Part shown: positions 7,292 through 15,714 of the stretch, in pieces
Layout: each line of letters opens with the position of its first letter
Numbering within the stretch: the first letter of the stretch is position 1
Assembly: GCF_001445655.1 (NCBI RefSeq)
Contig: NZ_LNBE01000004.1
Coordinates: forward strand, 2,739,218 to 2,803,217
Reading direction: 5' to 3'
Length of the DNA stretch: 64,000 nucleotides
From: Streptomyces roseifaciens
GTDB lineage: Bacteria; Actinomycetota; Actinomycetes; Streptomycetales; Streptomycetaceae
Translations under genes and position numbers: made by a program
The notes under the pieces: generated by a model
What the model was told of the DNA's origin: nothing
The model's input: only the letters and a program-made list of their open reading frames with translations
Databases searched by the model: none

Positions 7292-7910
7292 TGCTGGTTC
7301 CTCCTGCGGGTGAGGGGGTGGCCCAAGGAGCCGACTGTTGGACAGACACAGAACAAACACAGGAAAACGCTGATGACGCACGAGGCCCGGAGCACACACC
7401 CTTGGATGTCGCGACCTCGTGTGATTGGGGCATCTTGCCATCCGGACTGCACCATTCGGGGGCCTCGCTATGTCAAAATCGGATAACGGGCGATCCCCGT
7501 GCCGCATCGGGTCGGTACCAGGTCGGTCCGGAGTAACGGACTCAAGGGTTCCTCTTCTGTGAGCCGCCGGGCGAGACGTATGTCACGCGCGCTCTGTCTC
7601 AGTCCGTGGACTTATGCCCCCAGTTGACACCGTTCCGACCCGCGAACGGGGCCCGCTCCCGGCCGTGCCGCGACAAGTCAGCGGGAACTCACTCGTAGGC
7701 CGTAGCGCTCATTTGATAGAAATGCCAGCCACACCCCGCACCAGGGGCGAGGGCGCGTGTGCGGCGCGCCCGGCATACGGATCCGTAACGCGCGGCACCA
7801 CCCCCCGCGCGCAGGTCATCTCGGTGGCCGGACACGGACGTGAAGCCCGACCCGCCCCGCAACCCAGGGCGGATACCCTCGACGGACATTCGACAAAGGG
7901 GTCAAATAAA
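7292..7910. promoter_or_regulatory. Divergent intergenic region, transporter operon and malic enzyme
   Basis: About 620 bp without a convincing gene; the malic-enzyme frame is open upstream to 7614, but codon use and family length argue against it. For the leftward operon a TTGACA box lies on the minus strand at 7471-7476, without a clear -10 at normal spacing. A moderately AT-rich patch (TGTCAAAATCGGATAACG) surrounds it. No riboswitch or operator palindrome was recognised. Confidence 0.35.
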
Positions 7911-9122
7911 GTGGCAGCGGAGATCGTGAATCCTCGCAGCGACAGCGGTCCGGACGATACTCGCGACGAGTTCTTCGATCCGGCGTTCGCGCTGCACCGG
8001 GGCGGCAAGATGGCCGTCCAGGCGACCGTGCCCGTGCGCGACCGGGACGATCTGTCCCTCGCCTACACGCCCGGCGTGGCCAAGGTGTGCAGCGCCATCG
8101 CGGAGCAGCCGGAGCTCGTCCACGACTACACCTGGAAGTCCCAGGTCGTCGCCGTGGTCACGGACGGCAGCGCGGTGCTCGGGCTCGGTGACATCGGCCC
8201 GGAGGCCTCCTTGCCCGTGATGGAGGGCAAGGCGATCCTCTTCAAGCAGTTCGGCGGCGTCGACGCCGTCCCCATCGCCCTCGACTGCCGCGGTGTCGAC
8301 GAGATCGTCGACACCGTCGCGCGCCTCGCGCCCTCCTTCGGCGGCATCAACCTGGAGGACATCTCCGCGCCGCGCTGCTTCGAGGTCGAGCGCAAGCTCC
8401 AGGAGCGGCTGGACATCCCCGTCTTCCACGACGACCAGCACGGCACCGCCGTCGTCACCCTCGCCGCCCTGCGCAACGCGGCCGAGCTCACCGGCCGGAC
8501 GCTCGGCGAGCTGCGCGCCGTGATCTCCGGCGCGGGCGCGGCCGGCGTCGCGATCGCCAGGTTCCTGGTGGAAGCGGGCATCGGCGACGTGGCCGTCTGC
8601 GACCGCAAGGGCATCGTCTCCGGCGACCGGGAGGACCTGACCGAGGTCAAGCGCGACCTCGCCGGCTTCACCAACAAGGCCGGGCTCACGGGCCCCCTGG
8701 CCGTGGCCCTGGACGGCGCGGACGTCTTCATCGGCGTCTCCGGCGGCACCGTCCCGGAGGAGGCCGTGGCCACGATGGCGAAGGACGCCCTGATCTTCGC
8801 GATGGCCAACCCCACCCCGGAGATCCACCCGGACGTCGCCCACAAGTACGCGGCCGTCGTCGCCACCGGCCGCAGCGACTACCCGAACCAGATCAACAAC
8901 GTCCTGGCCTTCCCGGGCATCTTCGCGGGCGCCCTGCAGGTGCGGGCCTCCCGCATCACGGAGGGCATGAAGCTCGCTGCCGCCGAGGCCCTCGCGGCCG
9001 TCGTCGCGGACGAGCTGAGCGCCGAGTGCGTCATCCCGTCGCCGTTCGACGAGCGGGTCGCCCCGGCCGTGACGGCCGCCGTCGCGGCCGCCGCGCGCGC
9101 GGAGGGCGTGGCCCGGCGCTGA
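7911..9122 (+). CDS. NAD(P)-dependent malic enzyme
   Basis: Oxidative decarboxylation of malate to pyruvate, linking the TCA cycle to pyruvate and NAD(P)H. Domain order is normal for the short bacterial form (403 residues). The malic N-terminal domain has LAYTPGVAKVCSAIAE, the Tyr region, and VVTDGSAVLGLGDIGPEAS; the acidic metal site is seen in INLEDISAP and HDDQHGTA. The NAD-binding domain has VISGAGAAGVAIARFL and MANPTPEI. The start is taken at GTG (VAAEIVNPRSD), which has AAAGGGG 9 nt upstream; an upstream in-frame ATG at 7614 would add ~100 low-complexity residues and is rejected. Free-standing gene. Cofactor preference cannot be told. Confidence 0.93.
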   Translation: MAAEIVNPRSDSGPDDTRDEFFDPAFALHRGGKMAVQATVPVRDRDDLSLAYTPGVAKVCSAIAEQPELVHDYTWKSQVVAVVTDGSAVLGLGDIGPEASLPVMEGKAILFKQFGGVDAVPIALDCRGVDEIVDTVARLAPSFGGINLEDISAPRCFEVERKLQERLDIPVFHDDQHGTAVVTLAALRNAAELTGRTLGELRAVISGAGAAGVAIARFLVEAGIGDVAVCDRKGIVSGDREDLTEVKRDLAGFTNKAGLTGPLAVALDGADVFIGVSGGTVPEEAVATMAKDALIFAMANPTPEIHPDVAHKYAAVVATGRSDYPNQINNVLAFPGIFAGALQVRASRITEGMKLAAAEALAAVVADELSAECVIPSPFDERVAPAVTAAVAAAARAEGVARR

Positions 9123-9136
9123 CGCCGGCGCCCGAC

Positions 9137-9201
9137 GCCGTACGCCTATGAGGGCCGTACGCCGTACGCCTACGAGAGCCGTACGCCGCACGCCTACGAG
9201 A
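9137..9201. repeat. 24-bp tandem repeat after malic enzyme
   Basis: One 17-bp and two 24-bp units of the type GCCGTACGCCGTACGCCTAC with GAGA ends. It lies between the malic-enzyme stop and the terminator hairpin. Probably slippage-generated; no function evident. Confidence 0.6.
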
Positions 9202-10624
9202 CCGGGCCGCACCTCCTGCCGGGGGTGCGGCCCGGTCGCCGTATCAGCCGAGCCTCAGCCGAGCCTGAGCCGAGCCGCCGGACGAACACGTCGCCCGTGC
9301 CGTTGGTGTCGCCGGGCACCAGGTTGCCGCCCCAGCTGTTGAAGACGGCGGTCCGGCCGAGCAGGTCGGTCCTGACCTCGCCCGCGTTCCCGTCGTCCTG
9401 GGTGCCGTCGGCGGCGACGTTGAGCCGCTCCACGGCGCCCGTCCGCAGGTTCCGTACGAACACGTCCTGCCGGTCGTTGGTGTCCCCGGGCACCAGGTTG
9501 CCGGCGTCGGAGGCGAAGAACACCCGCTCGTTGTCGACGCTCATCGCGGCACCCCCGTAGGAGGCGCCGTCGGCCTGCGAGCCGTCGGCGGCGAGGCTCA
9601 GGCGCCGGGTGGTCCCGGTCCGCAGGTCCTTGGCGTAGACGTCCTGGGCGCCGTTGGTGTCGTCCGCCACGACCTGCTCGGGGCTGGAGAAGAGGGCGTA
9701 GCGGCCGTCGGGGCTGAGCCCGGTGCCGCCGGTGACCAGCGCCTGCAGGCCGTCGTACGTCTCGGCCGCGCGCTCGGTGCGCCCCGTGCGCAGCTCGTGC
9801 ACGTAGAAGCCGTAGAGGCCGGGCCGCGCGAGCTCCCCGGCGGACTTCCGCGACCCGGGCTTCTCCGGCTTCCCCGCCGTCTGCGGGGCCAGGTTCCGGG
9901 CCGCCGTCCGGAAGCCGATCCGGCTGCCGTCCGCGCTGATCACGGGGTGGCCGGACATGCCGTCGGCCTCGGTGCCGTCGCTCGCGACGCTCACCCGCTG
10001 CGTGGTGCCGCGCCGGCGGTCGAGGACGAAGACGTCCTCCCGCTGGTTGGTGTCGCCGGGCACGAGGTCGTCGCGGCCGGAGACGAAGGCGACGTAGCGG
10101 CCGCTGGTGCTGATGGCGGCCGAGTGGTTCGAGCCGCTGCCGCCGGTGCGGTTCGCGACGAGCACCTCGGTGCGCCCGGTCCGGCGGTCGCGGACGAAGA
10201 CGTCGGAGCCGTTCGGGTTGCTGCCGGGAGCGAGGTCGGCCCCCGAGTCGAAGACGACGTACCGCCCGTCGCCGCTGATCGACGGCGACGAGGACCAGGT
10301 GTCGGCCGGGGTGCCGTCGCTCGCCGCGCTGATCAGCTCGGTCCTCCCGGTCTGCAGGTCCCTCACGAAGACGTGCCCGGTGGGCCCGGCGCCGGGCGCG
10401 AGCGTTCCGGCCCGGGACAGGAAGACCACGGTGCGGCCGTCGGCGCTGAGCGAGGCGCCGTGGGACTCCGCGTCTGCCTGGGTGCCGTCGCTCGCGACGC
10501 TCACCCGTTCGATGCGCGGGGCGGGGCGCGGGGCCGCCGCGGAGGCGGCTCCGGCTGCGGGCAGGAGGGCTGCGCAGGTTCCTGCGACGGCCGCGGCGAC
10601 GACGGCCCGTCTGAGATGACGCAT
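9194..10624 (-). CDS. Secreted seven-bladed TolB/WD40-like beta-propeller protein
   Basis: 476 residues: signal peptide (RRAVVAAAVAGTCAALLPAAGAASA), then seven repeats of about 55-60 residues. Each follows the plan V-ASDGT-AD, S-ADGR-V-F-S, NLVPGDTNG-DVFVRDLRTG-TER. Blades end with DVFVRD or close variants. Blade 4 carries an insertion rich in Lys/Gly/Pro (KPEKPGSRKSAG). This is the PD40/TolB-like propeller type found in many secreted Streptomyces proteins, likely a binding scaffold; no catalytic residues are seen. The ATG chosen has GGGGG upstream; a signal peptide follows directly. The last ~20 codons run through the terminator hairpin, and the tail RRPGRTPGRRCGPVS looks non-native. Confidence 0.85.
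   Translation of the reverse strand: MRHLRRAVVAAAVAGTCAALLPAAGAASAAAPRPAPRIERVSVASDGTQADAESHGASLSADGRTVVFLSRAGTLAPGAGPTGHVFVRDLQTGRTELISAASDGTPADTWSSSPSISGDGRYVVFDSGADLAPGSNPNGSDVFVRDRRTGRTEVLVANRTGGSGSNHSAAISTSGRYVAFVSGRDDLVPGDTNQREDVFVLDRRRGTTQRVSVASDGTEADGMSGHPVISADGSRIGFRTAARNLAPQTAGKPEKPGSRKSAGELARPGLYGFYVHELRTGRTERAAETYDGLQALVTGGTGLSPDGRYALFSSPEQVVADDTNGAQDVYAKDLRTGTTRRLSLAADGSQADGASYGGAAMSVDNERVFFASDAGNLVPGDTNDRQDVFVRNLRTGAVERLNVAADGTQDDGNAGEVRTDLLGRTAVFNSWGGNLVPGDTNGTGDVFVRRLGSGSAEARLIRRPGRTPGRRCGPVS
9200..9237. terminator. Bidirectional terminator overlapping a coding end
   Basis: Perfect 14-bp stem GACCGGGCCGCACC / GGTGCGGCCCGGTC with a 10-nt loop. It serves the rightward malic-enzyme gene and lies inside the last codons of the leftward propeller gene, before its stop at 9194. 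Confidence 0.75.
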
Positions 10625-10837
10625 GATCGTCTGAACCCCCTCGGTGACGGCCCGCGCCGGCGCGGCACGGGGCAACCGAAGCCAACCCCCGGGCCTCACG
10701 CCTGGTCAACGAGGAGGCGCAGTCTCCGCCGCGGATACGGCCGTTGCGACAGGGGGGACTGGACGGGAAGCGCGGCGCGGCGCGCGTCACACCGCGGCGT
10801 GGTTTCGCCCGGCAGGCGGCGGGGCTAGGTTCGGATC

Positions 10838-11800
10838 ATGTTCGCCGCCTACGCCGCACGCATCGACCGTGACCAGCCGCTCACCGGACTCGAGTTGGGC
10901 CAGCGCCCGGAGCCGGAGGCGCCTCCGGGGTGGACGGTCGTCCACGTCAAGGCCGCCTCGCTCAACCACCACGACCTGTGGTCGCTGCGCGGGGTGGGCC
11001 TCGGCGAGGAGACGCTGCCGATGATCCTCGGCTGCGACGCCGCCGGGGTCGACGAGTACGGCAACGACGTCGTCGTCCACTCCGTCATCGGCCAGACCGG
11101 CCACGGCGTGGGCCCGACGGAGCCGCGCTCCATCCTCACCGAGCGCTACCAGGGCACCTTCGCCGAGCGCGTCGCCGTGCCCGCGTGGAACGTGCTGCCC
11201 AAGCCCAAGGAGCTCAGCTACGAGGAGGCAGCCTGTCTGCCGACCGCGTGGCTGACCGCGTACCGCATGCTGTTCACCAACGCGGACGTGCGCCCCGGCC
11301 AGAGCGTCCTGGTGCAGGGCGCGGGCGGCGGCGTGGCCACCGCCGCGATCGTCCTCGGCGCCGCGGCCGGCCTGCGCGTCTTCGCGACCAGCCGCGACGC
11401 GGCCAAGCGCGAGCGCGCCGTGGAACTGGGCGCCGAGGGCGCGTACGAGCCGGGGGCGCGGCTGCCGCACCGGGTGGACGCCGTCATCGAGACGGTCGGC
11501 GCCGCCACCTGGTCGCACTCGGTCAAGTCCCTCAAGCCCGGCGGCACCCTGGTGATCTCCGGCGCGACCAGCGGGCCGAACCCGCCGGCCGCCGAGCTCA
11601 ACCGCATCTTCTTCCTGGAGCTGAAGGTCGTCGGCTCGACGATGGGCTCCAAGGAGGAGCTGGCGGACCTGCTGAGCTTCTGCGCGGCGCACGGCGTACG
11701 GCCCGTGATCGACTCGGTCCTGCCGCTGGACCGGGCGCGCGAGGGATTCGAGAAGATGGCCGGTGGCGACCTGTTCGGCAAGGTCGTCCTGACGGTTTGA
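10838..11800 (+). CDS. Zinc-type alcohol dehydrogenase/quinone oxidoreductase (MDR family)
   Basis: 320-residue medium-chain dehydrogenase/reductase. The N-terminal GroES-like part has VHVKAASLNHHDLWSLRG and GCDAAGVDEYGNDVVVHS, and the Rossmann part has VLVQGAGGGVATAAIVLGAA. The usual structural-zinc Cys cluster is absent, which fits the quinone-oxidoreductase group. KPGGTLVISGATSGPNP and the C-terminal FGKVVLTV are typical. It should reduce a quinone or enone with NADPH; the true substrate is unknown. It stands alone, divergent from the propeller gene. Its TGA stop coincides with the tip of the adjacent tnpB element, so the last codons may have been set by that insertion. Confidence 0.9.
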   Translation: MFAAYAARIDRDQPLTGLELGQRPEPEAPPGWTVVHVKAASLNHHDLWSLRGVGLGEETLPMILGCDAAGVDEYGNDVVVHSVIGQTGHGVGPTEPRSILTERYQGTFAERVAVPAWNVLPKPKELSYEEAACLPTAWLTAYRMLFTNADVRPGQSVLVQGAGGGVATAAIVLGAAAGLRVFATSRDAAKRERAVELGAEGAYEPGARLPHRVDAVIETVGAATWSHSVKSLKPGGTLVISGATSGPNPPAAELNRIFFLELKVVGSTMGSKEELADLLSFCAAHGVRPVIDSVLPLDRAREGFEKMAGGDLFGKVVLTV

Positions 11801-11930
11801 CCTCCTCCCCCTCGTAAACGAGGGGGAGTCCTACGGCTCGCGCCGTGGGGTTTTCTGCTTCGTCGCCGATGGCCCGCCCGGAGTTCTCCGTTGAGGTCTT
11901 ACGCCGGCTCCACAGACAGACACCGCCAGC
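11797..11930 (-). ncRNA. Candidate omega (re)RNA at the tnpB 3' end
   Basis: TnpB nucleases use an RNA made from the 3' end of tnpB through the right end, with the guide read from the DNA beyond the tip. Here the terminal hairpin of 11 bp begins 2 nt after the tnpB stop, and the segment before it holds further GC stems (CTACGGCTCGCGCCG). If the tip is at 11797-11800, the guide would be antisense to the 3' end of the oxidoreductase gene (starting ACCGTCAGGACGACC). Position is inferred by analogy; the 5' limit is a guess. Confidence 0.35.
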
Positions 11931-13021
11931 CCGGCGGCCCGAAGGTTCTTCGCTGCATTCATGTCCCGGTCGTGGGTCATCCCGCAGCTTTGACATGTCC
12001 AGGTTCGGACGCTGAGCGGCATCCTGTCCTGCAAGGTGCCGCAGGCGGAGCACAGCCTGGAGGAGGGGAAGAAGCGGTCCACCGCGATCACTTCCCGCCC
12101 GTACCAGGCGGCCTTGTACTCCAGCATGCTCCGGAACTCCGACCACGCGGCGTCGCTGATGGCGCGGGCCAGGTTCCGGTTCTTGACCATGTTGCGTACG
12201 GTCAGGTCCTCGATGACGAGCGTTTGGTTTTCACGCACGAGTCGGGTGGTGAGCTTGTGGAGGTGGTCCCGCCTGCGGTCGCTGATCCTGGCGTGGATCT
12301 TTGCGACCTTCAACCGGGCTTTGCGTCGGTTGGCGCCGTCACCCTTGGCCTTACGGGACAGCTTTCGCTGTGCCTTGGCGAGGCGGGCACGGTCGCGGCG
12401 TTCATGCCTCGGGTTGGCGATCTTCTCTCCGGTGGAGAGGGTCGTCAGGTGGTTCAGGCCGACATCGATCCCGACCGCCGAATCGGTGGCGGGGAGAGGC
12501 TTTATGCCGGGATCCTCACACGGCATCGAGACGAACCAGCGACCCGCCGCATCCTGCGACACGGTCACCGTGGTTGGCTGCGCCCCCTCAGGGAGAGGCC
12601 GCGACCATACGATGTTCAGCGGGTTTTTCATCTTGGCCAGATACAGACGGCCGTCCCGGAACCCGAACGCCGACCTGGTGTACTCGGCGGACTTCCGCGA
12701 CTTCTTCCGGGACTTGAAGCGCGGATACTTGGCCCGCTTCTCCCAGAACGCCACGAACGCCCCTTGCAGGTGCCGCAGGCACTGCTGCAGCGGCACGGAA
12801 GACACCTCGGACAGATAGGCCAGTTCCTCGGCCTTCTTCCAAGCCGTCAGCATCGCCGAGGTGGCGTTGTAGTTGACCCGCTCGCCTCTCGCCCATGCTT
12901 CGGTGCGGGCAGCGAGCGCCATGTTGTAGACCTTGCGCACGCACCCGAACGTCCGGGCAAGCTCAGCAGCCTGCTCGGACGTCGGATAGAAGCGGTACCT
13001 GAAGGCCCGCTTCGCACACAT
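11831..13021 (-). CDS. tnpB: TnpB RNA-guided endonuclease
   Basis: 396 residues. Family evidence: N-terminal OrfB helix-turn-helix (FRYRFYPTSEQ, then RTFGCVRKVYN), a RuvC-like core with the three acidic residues in VGIDVGL (about residue 185), VIEDLTV (about 270) and HDRDMNAAKN (about 352), and a zinc finger CSACG ... CQSCG between the last two. All are present, so the nuclease looks intact. A TTG five codons upstream is possible; the ATG at MCAKRAFRYRF is preferred from the family start. TnpB cuts DNA next to a transposon-adjacent motif and helps keep the element in place. No TnpA in the neighbourhood. Confidence 0.92.
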   Translation of the reverse strand: MCAKRAFRYRFYPTSEQAAELARTFGCVRKVYNMALAARTEAWARGERVNYNATSAMLTAWKKAEELAYLSEVSSVPLQQCLRHLQGAFVAFWEKRAKYPRFKSRKKSRKSAEYTRSAFGFRDGRLYLAKMKNPLNIVWSRPLPEGAQPTTVTVSQDAAGRWFVSMPCEDPGIKPLPATDSAVGIDVGLNHLTTLSTGEKIANPRHERRDRARLAKAQRKLSRKAKGDGANRRKARLKVAKIHARISDRRRDHLHKLTTRLVRENQTLVIEDLTVRNMVKNRNLARAISDAAWSEFRSMLEYKAAWYGREVIAVDRFFPSSRLCSACGTLQDRMPLSVRTWTCQSCGMTHDRDMNAAKNLRAAGLAVSVCGAGVRPQRRTPGGPSATKQKTPRREP

Positions 13022-13174
13022 GGCCACGAGCCACAAGCCAGCACCTCAACTTGTGAGTCTTCACGGATAGTTGGCCGCCTGGATCGATCCACCCCTTGCG
13101 GCCGGTTCGTTTGACCTGCCGCGCCGGAGTTTGATTCCCTCCCCGCCTCAGGCGGGACTCCTCGGAGGTACCGG

Positions 13175-14623
13175 ATGATCATGTGCTCACCGAAGAGACG
13201 CTTACGCAAGGCGGCGTTCCTCGCCGCTGCCGCCCTCCTGCTGCTCCTGACGCCCGGGGCCCCGGCGGAGGCCCGTACGGACCCGGGCGCCGCCCCGGGC
13301 CCGGGCACCCCGGCCGCGGGCATCCCTCCGCTGACCGACGAGCAGGGCCGGGCCCTCACCCTGCGGGGCTGGAACCTCGCGGACAAGGAGCACCGCGGCG
13401 ACGAGGCCCTCGCGGACATCACGGAGCGCTCCCTGCGCGACATGGCCGCGCAGGGCTTCAACCTCGCCCGCCTCGCGGTCTTCTGGGACGACCTGGAGCC
13501 GCGGCCCGGCCACTACAGCACGTCCTACCTCCGCAAGATCGAACGCGTGCTGGACTGGGCGCACAAGTACCGCGTGCGCGTCGTCATCGACGCCCACCAG
13601 GACGTCTACGGGCCCGCCTTCGGCAGCCACCGCGGCATCCCCGCCTGGGCCACCCGCACCGACGGCCTGCCCTACCGGCCCCACCCCGACGACTGGTTCG
13701 CCGAGTACTTCGAACCGGCCGTCCAGGCCGCCTTCGAACACCTCTACCAGGACGAGGACCTGCGCCGCGCCCAGGCCCGCATGTGGCAGGTCCTCGCGGG
13801 GCGGCTCGCGGGCCACCCCGCCGTGTTCGGCTACGACCTGATCAACGAACCGATGGGCCGGATGCGTCCTGGCGAGAGCATCCCCGACGCGGCCCGCCGC
13901 ATCGAATCCACGCAGATCACCCCCATGTACCGGCGCATCGCCGAGGCGATCCGGCGCGTCGACCGCCGCCACTGGCTGTTCGTCGAGCCCACCCCCGCCG
14001 CCGGCGAGGGCGTCCCCACCGGCCTCGGCCGCATCCACGACCCCAAGGTCGTCTACGCCCCGCACTTCTACAACGCCGCCATGGAGGCCGGGCGCGACTA
14101 CGACCCGGGGGCAGGCTGGCTGACCGCGTACGAGGCCGCCGTCGTCCACTACCCGCGCGCCATGGGCATCCCCGTCTTCATCGGCGAGTGGGGCCCGCTC
14201 GACAGCTCCCTGCCGAACATGGGCCGCTTCTACGAGGACGCCCTCACCTCCATGTCCCGCTACGCGACCGGCTGGGCGAGCTGGCAGTGGTGCTACGGCG
14301 GCGGCTACTGCGCCCTGGACGAAAACGGCATCTTCCAGGCCAACAAGTCCCGGACGGCGGAGCCGTACGCGGCGGCCGTTGCGGGGACGGTGCGGTCCGC
14401 GTTCTACAGCCCGGTGGTGGGCGTCTACCGCCTGACGTACGCGCCGACGCGGCACGGCACGACGGAACTGGTCCTGCCGCCGGCGCCGCGCGGCTGGCAC
14501 GTCAAGGTGACGGGCCCGGCCCGGGCGGACACCACGCGGGTTCCGGCGGCGGAGCGGGCTACGGTGCGGGTGACGGCGGGCGCCGGAGTCGGTGAGGCCG
14601 GGGTGACGGTGACGGCGGACTGA
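13175..14623 (+). CDS. Secreted GH5 glycosidase, endoglycoceramidase-like
   Basis: 482 residues with a signal peptide (KAAFLAAAALLLLLTPGAPAEA). The GH5 barrel shows LRGWNLADKEH near the start, NLARLAVFWDDLEP, HQDVYG, the acid/base Glu in DLINEPMG, and the nucleophile Glu in FIGEWGPLD. WASWQWCYGGG lies near the end of the barrel. A C-terminal beta-sandwich-like tail (VYRLTYAPTRHG ... GVTVTAD) follows. This fits the endoglycoceramidase-related GH5 subfamily of actinobacteria, which cleaves glycolipids or related beta-glycosides. Substrate is inferred. The ATG (MIMCSPK) follows GGAGG closely. It starts right beside the tnpB element, whose left end may overlap its promoter. Confidence 0.87.
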   Translation: MIMCSPKRRLRKAAFLAAAALLLLLTPGAPAEARTDPGAAPGPGTPAAGIPPLTDEQGRALTLRGWNLADKEHRGDEALADITERSLRDMAAQGFNLARLAVFWDDLEPRPGHYSTSYLRKIERVLDWAHKYRVRVVIDAHQDVYGPAFGSHRGIPAWATRTDGLPYRPHPDDWFAEYFEPAVQAAFEHLYQDEDLRRAQARMWQVLAGRLAGHPAVFGYDLINEPMGRMRPGESIPDAARRIESTQITPMYRRIAEAIRRVDRRHWLFVEPTPAAGEGVPTGLGRIHDPKVVYAPHFYNAAMEAGRDYDPGAGWLTAYEAAVVHYPRAMGIPVFIGEWGPLDSSLPNMGRFYEDALTSMSRYATGWASWQWCYGGGYCALDENGIFQANKSRTAEPYAAAVAGTVRSAFYSPVVGVYRLTYAPTRHGTTELVLPPAPRGWHVKVTGPARADTTRVPAAERATVRVTAGAGVGEAGVTVTAD

Positions 14624-14706
14624 CGCAGGCGCCGCGCGCCGGGCCCGTCCCCGCCGGGGGGCGTAAGAGGATGGCCAGCCACCAAGCCGTGGAACTTGTC
14701 GGCACC

Positions 14707-15714
14707 TCAGCCCCCCGGGCGCAGCAGGGCCGTGATGCGGGCTGCGGCGTCGGCCAAGTGGTTGCGGGACGCGTCCAGTTGGGACTGGGTCACGCCGTGG
14801 TCGCGGGCCGCGTCGCGGATGTCGTCGCGGAAGCGGTCCAGGAGGCGGTCCAGGTCGCGGGCCGGGTCCGCGGAGGGGGTGTCGCCGGCCTCGGCCCACT
14901 CGGGGGCGGGGCCTGCGGGCGGCTCGGGGTGCCGGGTGCCGGCCGCGTCCCTCGTACCGGCCGCGTCCCTCGTGCCGGCCGTGCCCTCCCGGCCCGCCGC
15001 GCCGGCCGGGCCTGTGGCGCCCGTCGTGCGGGCCGTGAACGCGCCGAACTCCTTCGCCAGGGCGCTGACGCCTTCCGCGACGCCCGTCGGCCAGTCGCCG
15101 CGGCGCAGGTGTTCCTCCACCTGCTCCTGGACGTGCCGGGTGGCGCGCCGAACCTCCTCGTGGGCCCACTGCTGGGCCTCCCGGGCCTGGTGGCGGGCCT
15201 GCTGGGCGTCCTGGCGGGCGCGCCGGCTCTCCTCCTTGGCCCGCCGGGCCTGTTCCTTCCACTGCTCCTTCGCCCGGCGGAAGTCCTCCCTCGCGCTGTC
15301 GAAGGAAGTCGAGTCTCCCGTCGCCGCCCGGGTCTGCCGGGCGGCTTCGCGCACCTGCCGCCGCAGGTCGCCCGCCGCGCCCCGGACCTCCTCGCGGATG
15401 TCGGCGGCGAGCGCGGCGACGGACTCGCGGATCTCCAGTTCCAGCTCGGCCAGTTCGCCCTGCCGGCCGGCGAGTTCGGCCCGCCCGGCGGCGGTGATGG
15501 CGTAGACCTTGCGGCCGCCCTCGGTGGTGTGGGCGATCAGGCCCTCGGCCTCCAGTTTGGCCAGGCGCGGGTAGACGGTGCCGGCGGAGGGCGCGTACAG
15601 GCCCTGGAAGCGCTCCTCCAGCAGCCGGATGATCTCGTAGCCGTGGCGGGGCGCCTCGTCGAGCAGCTTGAGCAGGTAGAGGCGGAGCCGGCCGTGGGCG
15701 AAGACGGGGGGCAT
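14707..15714 (-). CDS. PadR-family transcriptional regulator with long coiled-coil tail
   Basis: The N-terminal winged helix is a clear PadR domain: RLYLLKLLDEAPRHGYEII, then YAPSAGTVYPRLAKLEAEGL and the wing YAITAAGRAEL. After residue ~105 follows an unusually long Arg/Glu/Ala/Gln-rich helical region (EESRRARQDAQQARHQAREA) and a Gly/Thr/Ala segment with a short GTRDAA repeat, then a final helix. 335 residues against 110-200 for typical PadR proteins. Its ATG overlaps the stop of the DUF4097 gene by one base (TGATG), so the two are coupled. It probably represses its own operon through the palindrome upstream of the DUF4097 gene. Signal unknown. Confidence 0.88.
   Translation of the reverse strand: MPPVFAHGRLRLYLLKLLDEAPRHGYEIIRLLEERFQGLYAPSAGTVYPRLAKLEAEGLIAHTTEGGRKVYAITAAGRAELAGRQGELAELELEIRESVAALAADIREEVRGAAGDLRRQVREAARQTRAATGDSTSFDSAREDFRRAKEQWKEQARRAKEESRRARQDAQQARHQAREAQQWAHEEVRRATRHVQEQVEEHLRRGDWPTGVAEGVSALAKEFGAFTARTTGATGPAGAAGREGTAGTRDAAGTRDAAGTRHPEPPAGPAPEWAEAGDTPSADPARDLDRLLDRFRDDIRDAARDHGVTQSQLDASRNHLADAAARITALLRPGG

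Larger units (their letters stand above)
11797..13170 (-). mobile_element. Solo tnpB element (IS200/IS605 group, IS1341-like)
   Basis: Carries tnpB and no tnpA, the IS1341-like arrangement. The right end is taken at the minus-strand tip GGAGGAGGTCAAAC, because TCAA is the right cleavage tetranucleotide of IS608, and an 11-bp hairpin (11805-11815/11818-11828) lies just inside it. The opposite end is less sure: a hairpin CCCGCC-TCA-GGCGGG (13142-13156) with similar flanks (GGGGAGGGAATCAAAC on the minus strand) marks the left-end region. A mobility event would need TnpA in trans. Confidence 0.65.

Noticed and set aside
7614..7910. Upstream 99-codon extension of malic enzyme
   Set aside because: Low-complexity residues, and a GTG with a good ribosome site starts the conserved domain.
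9797..10828. 343-aa plus-strand frame opposite the propeller gene
   Set aside because: Antisense shadow; repeats and signal peptide are on the minus strand.
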